Shown here in pieces: positions 29,102 through 38,165 of a stretch of DNA of 64,000 bases (the first letter of the stretch is position 1; each line of letters begins with the position of its first letter). Made by a program: the position numbers and the translations under genes. Origin of the DNA: CAVQHY01 sp963712465. GTDB lineage: Bacteria; Actinomycetota; Thermoleophilia; Gaiellales; Gaiellaceae. The stretch is from contig CAVQHY010000005.1 in NCBI GenBank assembly GCA_963712465.1, positions 124,001-188,000 of the forward strand, given 5' to 3'. The notes under the pieces were generated by a model, which saw only the letters and a program-made list of their open reading frames with translations, ran no database searches and was not told where the DNA came from.

Positions 29102-30126
29102 TGCTCGCTCGCGAAGCGGATGCGCGGGTTGAGCAGCCGCGTAGGCGATGTCGGCGATCAGCGTCGCCACGAGGTAGACGATGCCGACGACGAGCACGCG
29201 CGCCTCCGAGCACCGGGAAGTCCTTCTTCTCCGCTGCGCGGAAGATCAGCTCGCCGATCCCGTGGTAGTTGAAGATCAGCTCGATCGCGACGAGCCCGCC
29301 GATCAGGTAGCCGCGTCTGCGTTGCCACGACCGCGATCGTGGGCAGGAGCGAGTTGCGCAGCACGTGGCGGCGGATCACCGTGCGCCGCGGCAGTCCCTT
29401 GAGGACCGCCGTGCGCGTGTAGTCGGCGTCGAGCGCCTCGACCGTGCCCGCCCGCGCCATCCGGGCGATGTAGCCGAAGAGGACGAAGACGAGGCACAGC
29501 GCCGGGAGCAGCAGGTACTTGACCTGCGTGAGGAAGTCGGCAGCCCGCGCGGCGCCTGCGCGGTCACCGGCAGCACGTCGAGCCAGAGCGCGAAGACCAG
29601 GATGAGGACGACGGCCCAGACGAACTCGGGGATCGCGGTGGCGGACATGCCTCCCACCGAGATCGCCCGGTCGAGCGCGCCGGCCCTCGTGCAGCGCGGC
29701 GAGCACACCGCCGAAGATCGCCGAGCGGAACGACGATCACGAACGCCAGCAACGCGAGCTTGACCGAGTTCGCGAGCGCCGGCCAGATCAGGTCGCTGAC
29801 CGGGAACCCGGAAAGCGTACGAGTCGCCCAGGTCGCCCGTGAGGACGCCGCCGATCCAGTCCCCGTACTGCGCGACGATCGAGCCGGTTGGTGCCGAGCT
29901 CCTCGTTCAGCACGTCGACCGCCCGCTGGTCGGCGAACGGGCCCGAGGATGCGCCGGCCGACGTCTCCGGGGAGCACCTGGGCAGCGAAGAAGATGATGA
30001 AGCTCAGGACGAACAGCGTGATGACCGCGAGGCCGAGTCTCCGGAGGACGAAGCGTGCGATCGTGCGCCTCCCGAGCCTGCGGGGCGACCGCCCGGCGTG
30101 CGGAGCCGGCCGCCCTCTGCTGTCAC
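29098..30126 (-). pseudogene. DppB-type ABC permease (frameshifted)
   Basis: The N-terminal permease segment FVLRRLGLAVITLFVLSFII is seen near 30020-30080. The inner part has LLLPALCLVFVLFGYIARMA and the C-terminal part has LIADIAYA. Removing one base at about 29137 restores the canonical ending LNPRIRFASEQ-stop, showing that the gene is otherwise intact. A GTG at 30126 overlapping the lipoprotein stop is the probable start. Several single-base shifts lie between. Confidence 0.7.
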
Positions 30127-31852
30127 TCCGTAGACCAGACCCGCCTGGGTCAGGTCGATGTGTCCCATGCCCGTCGGCTGCGCGCCCGTCACGGTCGTCT
30201 GCCATCGCCGAGAGGTGGAAGTAGAAGTACGGGAAGATGATCGGCGTCTCGTCGAGCAGGAGCTCCTGCGATCTGCCCGGCGAGCCGCTGCTGCGAGTCG
30301 ACGTCGACCGCCGCGACGAAGTCTGCGCGACGAGCTCGTCGTACTGCGGAGTTCTTGAAGTGCGCCGCGTTCCACGTCCCCGCCGAGGTCAGGGGCGCGG
30401 TCAGGAACACGTTCGGCACGCCGCGGTGACCGTAGTCGGTGATCCCGAGCGGCGAGTCGAGCCAGAACTTCGTCGTAGTACGTCCCCGCGTCGGTGATGT
30501 TGAGCTTGATGTTGATCCCGATCTCCTTCGCCGACTGCTGGACGACCGCGGCCAGGTCGGGGATCTCGTAGTTGTCCCACGTGTAGAGCGTGACGTCGAA
30601 GCCGTTCGGCACGCCCGCGTCGGACATGCAGCTGCTTGGCCTGCTCGAGGTCCTGCGCCCGCTGCGGGAATCGACGTGTCGGTCGAGGGGAAGACCGGCG
30701 CGAACGGGCTGTCGTTGCCGAGGTCCGCCTTTCCCTGGAAGAGGCCGTCGACGAGCGCCTGGCGGTCGAGCACGAGCGCCAGCGCCTGGCGCACCTTCGC
30801 TCGTCCGAACGGTCCTTCGGTCCGTCGCCATGTGGATCTGCCGGTGCTGGGACGCTCGCACCTCGAGCACGGTGATGTTCGGATCCGAGAGCAGCGCTTC
30901 GCCGCCGACGACGGAGAACTGACTCAGGATGTCGACCTCGCCGCCCTGGATGCGCGAGCACGCGGCGCCTGATCGTCCGCGTAGAACGTGATCTCGCTCA
31001 CGTCGGCGATCGGCTGGCGGCTCGTGTCCCAGTAGTTCGGGTTCTTGTTGAACACGACCCCCTGTTGCGGCGTGTACGCGTCGAGCACTCCAGGGGCCGG
31101 TGCCCGATGAAGGTCGTCTCCCAGGCCGCAGGATCGTAGCCGTCCGGGATCACGATCGTGTTGTAGTTGTCCGAGCTGACGAGGTACGGGAAGTTGCCGT
31201 TCGGCGCGTCGAGCGTTACCTCGACGGTTGCGTCGTCGGTGGCCTTCGCGTTCCCGGTGGTGAGGACTCCCCCGAACGCGGAGAGGGCGTTGCCCTTCGC
31301 GGCGGGATCCGAGTTGAGGTTCAGCGTGTAGGCGACGTCCTTCGCCGTCATCGGCGTCCCGTCGTGGAACGTGACGCCCTGCCGAATCTTGAACGTCCAG
31401 ACGGAGCCGTCCGAGTTCGGCGTCCAGCTCTCGGCCATTCGCGGCTCGAGCTGGAGCTCGTCGTTCGACCAGGCCAGGTACTCGCCCGCCTGGCCGAGGA
31501 CGGCCAGGCCCCCCTCGTCGGCGACGGTCAGGGGATTGAGCGCGCCCGCGGGAGCGATCAGCCCGGTCTTGACCGTCCCGCCGCCGGCCGGGGCTGCGGC
31601 TGCCGACGTGTCGGTCTGACCCTCCACCTCGGTCGCGACGCCGGCCGGCTCCTCCGCAGTCGTCTCGTCGCTGCCCCCGCACGCCGCCGCGAGAAACCCG
31701 AGCAGCGGAATCGACATGCCGACGACGGTCCCGCGGCGGACGAAGTCCTTGCGGCTCAGCTTTCCGGCCTTGTACTGGTCGATCAGGTGGTTTCCGATCT
31801 CGCCCTGCTCCCTGCGAATCTCGTCGACGCGACGCTGGGTCTCGTCTGCCAT
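30123..31852 (-). pseudogene. Peptide-type ABC solute-binding lipoprotein (frameshifted after about residue 250)
   Basis: The first 250 codons are intact. ATG at 31852 follows GGGAGGAAAGGG. The N terminus has a twin-arginine-like SRKDFVRRG and a lipobox LAAAC, then family-5 binding-protein motifs LNPLTVADEGG, SWTPNSDGSVWTFKIRQG and FHDGTPMTAKDVAYTL. After about 31101 the frame shifts repeatedly. Removing single bases restores FIGTGPWVLDAYTP, MATDEGPFGRAKVRQALAL, AKQLMSDAGVPNGFDVTLY and DETPIIFPYFYFHLS. It is the first gene of the operon; the ligand is unknown. Confidence 0.75.
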
Positions 31853-32143
31853 CCCTTTCCTCCCTTTAGACGGTGACGCTCGACTCTCCCGACAACGCCC
31901 GGCGCGGCGCGGCGATGCCCGTCGCCCCATTAGACCCGTAATGGGCCGGGCGAGTTAGTTGGCCGGGAGTCCTCGAGACCCCACGCGCTTCCTCCGGCGG
32001 ACGCTCGTTCCTCACGGAGATCATCCGGCGGGTGTTATCGCATGGGTTGCACCGCTCTGTCAAACGCGCCTCGCTTGACAGGGCAACCGACGGCGCGTGA
32101 GGATGCGGTCATATGAGAAACACATTTCCGTGGATGGAACAAA
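31853..32143. promoter_or_regulatory. Divergent control region between lipoprotein and IclR genes
   Basis: This 291-bp region is richer in A+T than its flanks and holds no gene. Two inverted repeats stand out: CCCATTA-N6-TAATGGG at 31926-31945, 74 bp above the lipoprotein start, and CTGTCAA-N11-TTGACAG at 32057-32081, above the IclR start. A smaller TTCC-N6-GGAA lies just before the IclR ATG. These are candidate operators for the adjacent IclR-type regulator. Which protein binds is inference. Confidence 0.5.
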
Positions 32144-32968
32144 ATGACGGCATCGTCTTCGCGCCTCGTAACCGGGGTTGAGCCGGCCGAGCCCCGGTCG
32201 GGCTCGCCCGGGGTGCATGCATCGCTGTCGGTGCTCGAGTCGCTCGTAGCCCGGGGGCCGCTTGCGCTTTCCGATCTCGCCAACGAACTGGGCTTCGCCA
32301 AGTCGACCCTGCACCGCATCTGCTCCGTGCTCGTTGAGCGCGGCTGGCTCGTCCGGGAGAGCGACGGGCGCTTCGACCTGGGGATCCGCGCGATCGGGCT
32401 CGGCGCCCGCTCGTCCGAGCTCCCGATCGTGACGGCGTTTCGCGGCGTGGCCGCGGGGCTCCTGACGCGGCACAACGAGACGGTGGCGCTGGCCGTGCTC
32501 GACGGCACGGAATCCGTCTACGTCGCGCTCGAGGAGACGTCGCAGGCGGTGCGGCTCGTCACGCACGTCGGGTCGCGAACCCCTGCCTTCGCATCGGCGA
32601 GCGGCCGGGTGATCCTCTCCGCCTGGACGCCCGAGGGCATCGTCGCGGCGTTCGGGGCACGCCCCCTCGTGACGCCGACCGGGCGGAGGCTCCACAGCGT
32701 GGCCGAGCTGAACGACTGCCTCGCGCAGGTCCGCACCCGCGGTTACGCGGAGAATCTCGAGGAGACCGCCGCAGGGCTCTCCGCGTTCTCGGTGCCCGTC
32801 GGCAACGCCGTGGGGGTCGTCCTGGCCGCTCTCACGATCTGCGTGCCCACCTCCCGGCTCGCGTCCGAGCGGCGCGAGGTGATCGTCGCCGACCTCCTCG
32901 ATGCCGGGCGCCGGCTCTCCGCCGACGTCTCCTGGCTACCCGCGTGGAACGCGACCAGGGCGGATTGA
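32144..32968 (+). CDS. IclR family transcriptional regulator
   Basis: IclR proteins are dimeric winged-helix regulators with a small-molecule-binding C-terminal GAF-like domain. The HTH region is about residues 25-75 (ASLSVLESLVARG, DLANELGFAKSTLHRICSVL). The effector domain follows with FRGVAAGLLTRHNETVALA and AFASASGRVILSAW. It is divergent from the transport operon, and its stop overlaps the CocE start (TGATG), so it likely controls one or both. The ligand may be the imported compound. Confidence 0.9.
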   Translation: MTASSSRLVTGVEPAEPRSGSPGVHASLSVLESLVARGPLALSDLANELGFAKSTLHRICSVLVERGWLVRESDGRFDLGIRAIGLGARSSELPIVTAFRGVAAGLLTRHNETVALAVLDGTESVYVALEETSQAVRLVTHVGSRTPAFASASGRVILSAWTPEGIVAAFGARPLVTPTGRRLHSVAELNDCLAQVRTRGYAENLEETAAGLSAFSVPVGNAVGVVLAALTICVPTSRLASERREVIVADLLDAGRRLSADVSWLPAWNATRAD

Positions 32969-35049
32969 TGAGGGTCAGGGCTGAGTTTCCCCGCGTCGTG
33001 CGGGTGCTCGAGAACACCTGGATCCCCGCGCGCGACGGCACGCGGCTCGCGGCTCGGATCTGGCTCCCTGAGGACGCCGAGGCCGAGCCCGTGCCGGCGA
33101 TCCTCGAGGCGATCCCCTACCGCAAGAGCGACTGGTCCGCGACGCGCGACGCGGTGCGCCATCCGTGGACGGCCGGGCACGGCTACGCGGTCGTCCGGCT
33201 CGATCTGCGCGGAACCGGGGACTCCGAGGGGATCCTGCTCGACGAGTACCTCGAGACGGAGCTGGAGGACATCGAGGACGCGATCGCCTGGCTGGCCGGG
33301 CAGGCCTGGTGCACGGGGGCGGTCGGCATGACCGGTATCTCGTGGGGCGGGTTCAACGGCCTGCAGGTCGCGGCGCGACGTCCGCGGGCGCTGAAGGCGA
33401 TCGTGACGCTCTGCTCGACCGACGACCGCTACGCCGAGGACGTCCACTACTTCGGCGGCTGCGTGCTCGGCATCGACATGCTGCCCTGGGCGAGCCAGAT
33501 GCTCGTCTGGAACGCAGCTCCGCCCGACCCGGCCGTGGTCGGCGAGCGCTGGCGGGAGCTGTGGATCGAGCGGGTCGAGAAGACGCCCGCGTACGTCGAG
33601 GAGTGGCTTCGTCACCAGCGGCGGGACGAGTACTGGAAGCACGGCTCGGTGTGCGAGGACTACTCCGCGATCGAATGCCCGGTGCTCGCGGTGGGCGGTT
33701 GGGTCGACGGGTACAGAGGCGCGGTGTTCCGGCTGCTCGAAGGCCTGTCGTGCCCGCGCTTGGGCATCGTCGGCCCGTGGGCGCACACGTTTCCCGAGGA
33801 GGGCGTGCCCGGCCCGGCGATCGGCTTTCTCCAGGAATGCCTGCGCTGGTGGGACCGCTGGCTGAAGAGCGTCGAGAACGGCGTCATGGACGAGCCGATG
33901 CTCCGCGCTTACGTTCAGGACTGGCTGCCTGGCGAGGCTCACCACGAGGCTGTGCCGGGCCGGTGGGTAGCAGAGCCCTCCTGGCCCTCGCCGGGCATCG
34001 AACCGCGGACGTGGTCGCTCGGCGAGCGGTCGCTGGAGGACGCGAGGGAGGGACAGGGCGGGGGGGAGCGGTCACCGGCCTCGATCCTGGGCGCGCTCGC
34101 CTGCGGGCTCGACTCGGGGCTGTGGTGTCCGTACGGAGACGCGGCCGACCTCCCCACGGACCAGCGCGCGGACGACGGCCTCTCACTCGTCTTCGACTCG
34201 GCGCCCCTGGCCGAGCGAGTCGAGCTGCTGGGCTTCGCCGAGGTGCAGCTCGCGCTCGAGGCGGACCGCCCTCGCGCTCTCGTCGCCGTCCGCCTTTGCG
34301 ACGTCGCTCCCACGGGCGCGTCGACGCTCGTCACGCTGGGGATCCTGAACCTGACGCACCGCGCCAGCCACGAGGCTCCCGAGCCGCTCGAGCCCGACCG
34401 ACGCTACGACGTCACGGTCCGCCTCAAGGCAATCGGTCACGCGTTCCCGCCCGGCCATCGCATCCGCCTCGCCGTCTCTCCAACGTACTGGCCGATGGCA
34501 TGGCCGTCGCCTGAGCCGGTGACGCTGACCGTGCTCGGGGGCACTCTGGTGTTGCCGACGCGCCGGGACGTGACCGCAACCGACGGCGAAGTTCGTGACA
34601 CAGGCGCACAAGGGGTCAGACCCCTTGTGCGCGTCCCTCACGAGGTGGAGCCTTTCGACGAACCGGAGCTGGCTCCGCCGCTCGCGGTGGAGACGCTCAC
34701 CGAGGGCCACGTGCGGCGGGTGATCGATCGTGACGTGGCGACAGGCGAGATCGTCCTCACGTACGCCTACGGCGGAGGGCGTCGGCGGATCCCCGGCGGC
34801 ATGGAGATCCAGGACGACTACTGCGAGATCTTCCGGATCGTCGAAGGAGATCCGCTGTCGGCCCGGATCGAGACCGAGCACGCGGTGGAGCTCGCCCGCG
34901 GCGCCTGGACGACGCGCGTCGAGGCGCGAAGCACGATGACCTGCGATGACGTGTCGTTTCGGGTCGTGAACGTCGTCGACGCGTTCGAGGGGGAGACGAG
35001 GATCACCTCGAAGCGAACGGACGTGGCGATCCCGCGCGACCTCGTCTAG
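32968..35049 (+). CDS. CocE/NonD family alpha/beta hydrolase (peptidase S15-like)
   Basis: This 693-residue hydrolase has the N-terminal S15 catalytic domain with WIPARDGTRLAARIWLPE, the LDLRGTGDSEG motif, and the nucleophile Ser in TGISWGGFNG (about 125-134). A C-terminal jelly-roll domain (about 420-560, RYDVTVRLKAIGHAFPPGHR) follows. Members cleave acyl esters, X-Pro peptides or beta-lactams. A perfect 29-bp palindrome at 34604-34632 lies in frame within the C-terminal part. The gene converges with the next ATPase gene, with a 4-bp overlap. Confidence 0.85.
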   Translation: MRVRAEFPRVVRVLENTWIPARDGTRLAARIWLPEDAEAEPVPAILEAIPYRKSDWSATRDAVRHPWTAGHGYAVVRLDLRGTGDSEGILLDEYLETELEDIEDAIAWLAGQAWCTGAVGMTGISWGGFNGLQVAARRPRALKAIVTLCSTDDRYAEDVHYFGGCVLGIDMLPWASQMLVWNAAPPDPAVVGERWRELWIERVEKTPAYVEEWLRHQRRDEYWKHGSVCEDYSAIECPVLAVGGWVDGYRGAVFRLLEGLSCPRLGIVGPWAHTFPEEGVPGPAIGFLQECLRWWDRWLKSVENGVMDEPMLRAYVQDWLPGEAHHEAVPGRWVAEPSWPSPGIEPRTWSLGERSLEDAREGQGGGERSPASILGALACGLDSGLWCPYGDAADLPTDQRADDGLSLVFDSAPLAERVELLGFAEVQLALEADRPRALVAVRLCDVAPTGASTLVTLGILNLTHRASHEAPEPLEPDRRYDVTVRLKAIGHAFPPGHRIRLAVSPTYWPMAWPSPEPVTLTVLGGTLVLPTRRDVTATDGEVRDTGAQGVRPLVRVPHEVEPFDEPELAPPLAVETLTEGHVRRVIDRDVATGEIVLTYAYGGGRRRIPGGMEIQDDYCEIFRIVEGDPLSARIETEHAVELARGAWTTRVEARSTMTCDDVSFRVVNVVDAFEGETRITSKRTDVAIPRDLV
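34604..34632. repeat. 29-bp perfect palindrome inside the CocE gene
   Basis: Arms of 14 bases, GCGCACAAGGGGTC and GACCCCTTGTGCGC, flank a single A. The inner GGGGTCAGACCCC resembles the GGGGTCAGGC starts of the tandem repeats at 8614-8700. The insertion keeps the reading frame (AQGVRPLVRV). Confidence 0.85.
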
Positions 35050-36050
35050 ACGAGAATGCAAGCCGCCCGATGCCCGTTCGAGCCGGCCGGGCGGAGCTCG
35101 GGGTCGATCTCGTGGCACTCGGAGATCGCGACGGGGCAGCGTGGATGGAAGCGACACCCCGGCGGCACCTGCACGGGATTCGGCGTCTCGCCGGTGAGGA
35201 TCTGCGGCCGTGCACGATCGCGCGGGTCGGGCTTCGGCACGACCGAGATCAGCGCCTTGGTGTAGGGATGGCGGGGGTTCGCGACGACCTCGCGCGCAGG
35301 GCCCTCCTCGACGATCCGGCCCAGGTACATGACGGCGATTCGATCGGCGAAGTGGGCTGCGGTCGAGAGATCGTGCGTGATCATCAGGATTCCGAGCCCG
35401 CTCTTTCGCAGCCCGTCGAGTAGCGACAGGATTCCCGCCCGGACGGAGACGTCGAGCATCGACACGGGCTCGTCCGCGACGAGGAGCTCGGGCTCGAGCA
35501 CGAGCCCGGCGGCGATCGAGACGCGCTGACGCTGGCCGCCGGAGAGCTCGTGTGGGAACCGCTCCAGATAGAGCTCGGGCGGCGTCAGGCCGGCACGCTC
35601 GAGCGCCTCGTGCACCTTTCGGCCCCGCTCTTCGTTTGTGCCGCCGACCCCGTGGATGAGAAGCGGCTCCTCGATCGTCTGGCGGACGCGGAAGCGTGGA
35701 TCGAGAGACTCGTAGGGGTCCTGGAAGATGATCTGCATCCGACGTCTGAGCGAGCGGAGCGCGCCTGCCTTGAGGTGAGTGATGTCCTCGCCGCGGAACC
35801 GAATCGAGCCGCTCTCCGGCTCGACGAGGCGAAGCAGCGACTGAGCCGCGGTCGTCTTCCCGCACCCCGACTCGCCGACGAGCGCGAGCATCTCGCCCGC
35901 GCCGACCGTGAACGAGACGCCCTCGACTGCGTGCACGGTCTGCTTGGGCCGCCGCGCGATCGCGCCGACGATCCCGCGTGAGATCGGGTACCGGGTGACG
36001 AGCCCCTCGACCTCGAGCAGCGGGGCGGCCGTCGATCCGTTCGCGCTCAC
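35046..36050 (-). CDS. Oligopeptide/dipeptide ABC importer ATPase (DppF/OppF type)
   Basis: The 334-residue ATPase energises peptide uptake. Walker A GESGCGKTTAA (about 58-68), Q-loop IFQDPYESLDPRF, signature ELSGGQRQRVSIA (about 168-180), Walker B LLVADEPVSMLD and the switch His in MITHDLS are present. The C-terminal PPGCRFHPRCPVAISECHE is typical of the oligopeptide subfamily. It is the last gene of the second transport operon, separated from its partner ATPase by an unusual 151-bp gap with an inverted repeat. Confidence 0.92.
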   Translation of the reverse strand: MSANGSTAAPLLEVEGLVTRYPISRGIVGAIARRPKQTVHAVEGVSFTVGAGEMLALVGESGCGKTTAAQSLLRLVEPESGSIRFRGEDITHLKAGALRSLRRRMQIIFQDPYESLDPRFRVRQTIEEPLLIHGVGGTNEERGRKVHEALERAGLTPPELYLERFPHELSGGQRQRVSIAAGLVLEPELLVADEPVSMLDVSVRAGILSLLDGLRKSGLGILMITHDLSTAAHFADRIAVMYLGRIVEEGPAREVVANPRHPYTKALISVVPKPDPRDRARPQILTGETPNPVQVPPGCRFHPRCPVAISECHEIDPELRPAGSNGHRAACILV

Positions 36051-36079
36051 GATCGCGCTCCGAGGTCACCAACGCGCCC

Positions 36080-36159
36080 TTGTGTTGCATCACTCGCGCG
36101 GCGGTCTGGCTCCCCGAGCGGATCGCCTGGTCGTCGACGAGCCGAGTGATGCAACACAA
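36080..36159. repeat. 17-bp perfect inverted repeat between the two ATPase genes
   Basis: TTGTGTTGCATCACTCG at 36080-36096 is exactly inverted at 36143-36159, with 46 bases between. The arms are A+T-rich for this region. Transcribed, this could form a large hairpin that reduces expression of the last ATPase gene; it could also be an operator pair or a remnant of a small mobile element. Confidence 0.8.
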
Positions 36160-36201
36160 TGCTCGGTTCGTGCGTCTCGAGCCGTGGTTGCGTGGATCGG
36201 G

Positions 36202-37191
36202 TCACGACGCTTTCGCGACGGCCGGGTCGTTGAGGTGGCATTCCGCGAGATGTCGCTCGCCGACGTCGAGCGGGCGCGGCTCGACGGTGCCGCACGGCGC
36301 GAACGTGCGGTCGCAACGTGGCGCGAAGCTGCACCCTCGGGGCTCGTGGTCGAGGCGCGGCGGCGCCCCCGGGATCGAGACGATCTCGCCCTGGCCGCTC
36401 AGGTCGGGGGTCGCCGCGAAGAGGAGCCGCGTGTAGGGGTGGCGCGGGTCGTGGAAGAGGGAGTCCATCGGGCCGGACTCGACCACCCTCCCTGCGTACA
36501 TGACGGCCGCCCGCTTGCAGAGCTGCGAGACGACCGGGAGGTCGTGGGTCACGAGGACGAGAGCGAGGCCGAAGTCGCGGCCGAGCCCTTCTGCGAGGTC
36601 GTTGAGCAGCTCGAGGATCTGCGCCTGCACCATCACGTCGAGCGCGGTCGTCGGCTCGTCGGCGAGCAACACGCGCGGCTTGCACGCGAGCGCCATGGCG
36701 ATCGCGGCGCGCTGGCGCATGCCGCCGGAGAACTCGTGCGGGTACCGGTCGGCCCGGTCGCGCGAGATGCCGACGAGCTCGAGCAGCTCTCCGACCTGCC
36801 GGCGCGCCTGCTTGCCCTCGGCGATCCCGTGCAGCTCCATCGGCTCGACGATCTGATCGCCGACCCGCTTGACGGGGTTGAACGCGTTCATCGCGCCCTG
36901 GAACACCATGGCGATGTCCCGCCAGCGGTGCGGCGCGAGGGTCTCGTCGCCGCCGGCGAGGATGTCCTCGCCGTCGAGGAGGACCCTTCCGCCGACGCTC
37001 GCCGTCGGCGGCAGGAGCCCCATCAGGGCGAGGATCGCCGTCGTCTTGCCACACCCCGACTCGCCGACGAGCCCGAGTCGCTCGCCCTCGTGGAGCTCGA
37101 AGTCGATCCCGCGAACGGCGTGCAGCTCGCCGCCCCCGTCGAGGTCGAACCAGACGTGGAGATCCTCGACCGCGAGGACGGGCACGCTCAC
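36202..37191 (-). CDS. Oligopeptide/dipeptide ABC importer ATPase (DppD/OppD type)
   Basis: The 329 residues show Walker A GESGCGKTTAILALMG (about 41-56), Q-loop VFQGAMNAFNPV, signature EFSGGMRQRAAIAMAL (about 153-168), Walker B VLLADEPTTALD and switch VTHDLPV. A C-terminal region with GCSFAPRCDRTFAPC follows. GTG at 37191 overlaps the permease stop. It pairs with the OppF-type ATPase to form the cytosolic motor of the second importer. Confidence 0.92.
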   Translation of the reverse strand: MSVPVLAVEDLHVWFDLDGGGELHAVRGIDFELHEGERLGLVGESGCGKTTAILALMGLLPPTASVGGRVLLDGEDILAGGDETLAPHRWRDIAMVFQGAMNAFNPVKRVGDQIVEPMELHGIAEGKQARRQVGELLELVGISRDRADRYPHEFSGGMRQRAAIAMALACKPRVLLADEPTTALDVMVQAQILELLNDLAEGLGRDFGLALVLVTHDLPVVSQLCKRAAVMYAGRVVESGPMDSLFHDPRHPYTRLLFAATPDLSGQGEIVSIPGAPPRLDHEPRGCSFAPRCDRTFAPCGTVEPRPLDVGERHLAECHLNDPAVAKAS

Positions 37192-38165
37192 TCGGAATCC
37201 AGCGCTCCATTGAGAGGCCGCAGCCGGAACCGGCGGGTGGACAGGTGCCCGACCCGCAGGCGCGGGTTGAGCGCGTCCTCCATCGCCTGTCCGATCATCA
37301 CGCAGCCCAGGATGACAGCCGTGACGCATACGCCGGGTGGGACGATCGCCCACCAGGCGTCGTTCAGGACCGCGTCGCCCGTGAAGGAGTTCTCGATCAG
37401 CTTCCCCCAGGAGATCAGGCTCGGGTCGCCGAGCCCGAGGAAGGCGATGTACGTCTCCGCGAAGATCGCGATCGCCACCGTCAGCACCGTGTTGGCGATC
37501 AGCAGCGGCATCACCTGCGGCAACACGTGCTTCCCGATCAGGCGGTTGTTGCCCGCGCCCAGCGCCCGGGCGCGCTTCACGTACGTACGCTCGCGGACGC
37601 TCTTCGTCTGGGCGCGGATGAGCCTCGCAGTGCTCGTCCAGTAGATGACCCCGATGATGATGATGATGTTCCTCAGGCTCCGGCCGAAGAGTGCGGCGAA
37701 GATGATCATCAGCGGGATGTCCGGGATCACGAGCGTGTAGTCCGTGATCCGCATCAGCACGCCGTCGGTCTTCCCCCCGTGGAACCCCGATAGAAGCCCG
37801 ACCGAGCCGCCGATCAGCATCGCGACGAGCGCGGCCGCGAAGCCGACGATCAGCGACACGCGGGCGCCGGCGATGACGAGCGACAGCATGTCGGCGCCTG
37901 CGTCGTCGGTGCCGAGCCAGTGGGCGCTCGAAGGCGGCTCGTACACCGACCCCGTCTTCGCTCTCGGATCGTAGGGCTCGAGCAACGGCGCGAAGATCGC
38001 GACGAGGATGAAGAAGACGAGGATGCCGATGCCGACGAGCATCGACGGCCTGCGCAGCACCTCCGGACCGAGGGTGCCAACCCTGATTCGGCCAGGTGCG
38101 CCTGCGTGCTCCTGAACCGCGGCCTGCTCGTCGAACGTGGTCGGGGGGAGAGACGGGACGCTCAC
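37188..38165 (-). CDS. Peptide-type ABC permease (DppC/OppC type)
   Basis: This 325-residue inner-membrane permease has a cytosolic N terminus, then six helices including MLVGIGILVFFILVAIFAPL (about 42-61) and LIVGFAAALVAMLIGGSVGL. The ATPase-contact loop (VKRARALGAGNNRLIGKHVL) and ETYIAFLGLGDPSLISWG are present. GTG at 38165 overlaps the upstream permease stop. Together with the DppB-type protein it forms the membrane channel. Confidence 0.92.
   Translation of the reverse strand: MSVPSLPPTTFDEQAAVQEHAGAPGRIRVGTLGPEVLRRPSMLVGIGILVFFILVAIFAPLLEPYDPRAKTGSVYEPPSSAHWLGTDDAGADMLSLVIAGARVSLIVGFAAALVAMLIGGSVGLLSGFHGGKTDGVLMRITDYTLVIPDIPLMIIFAALFGRSLRNIIIIIGVIYWTSTARLIRAQTKSVRERTYVKRARALGAGNNRLIGKHVLPQVMPLLIANTVLTVAIAIFAETYIAFLGLGDPSLISWGKLIENSFTGDAVLNDAWWAIVPPGVCVTAVILGCVMIGQAMEDALNPRLRVGHLSTRRFRLRPLNGALDSE

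Noticed and set aside
26400..31110. Programmed frameshifting in the importer genes
   Set aside because: Many independent shifts with no common slippery site or downstream structure; error or decay is simpler.
34183..36159. Long minus-strand open frame
   Set aside because: It is Arg/Pro/Gly-rich and opposite to the hydrolase and out of frame with the ATPase, a typical shadow in GC-rich DNA.
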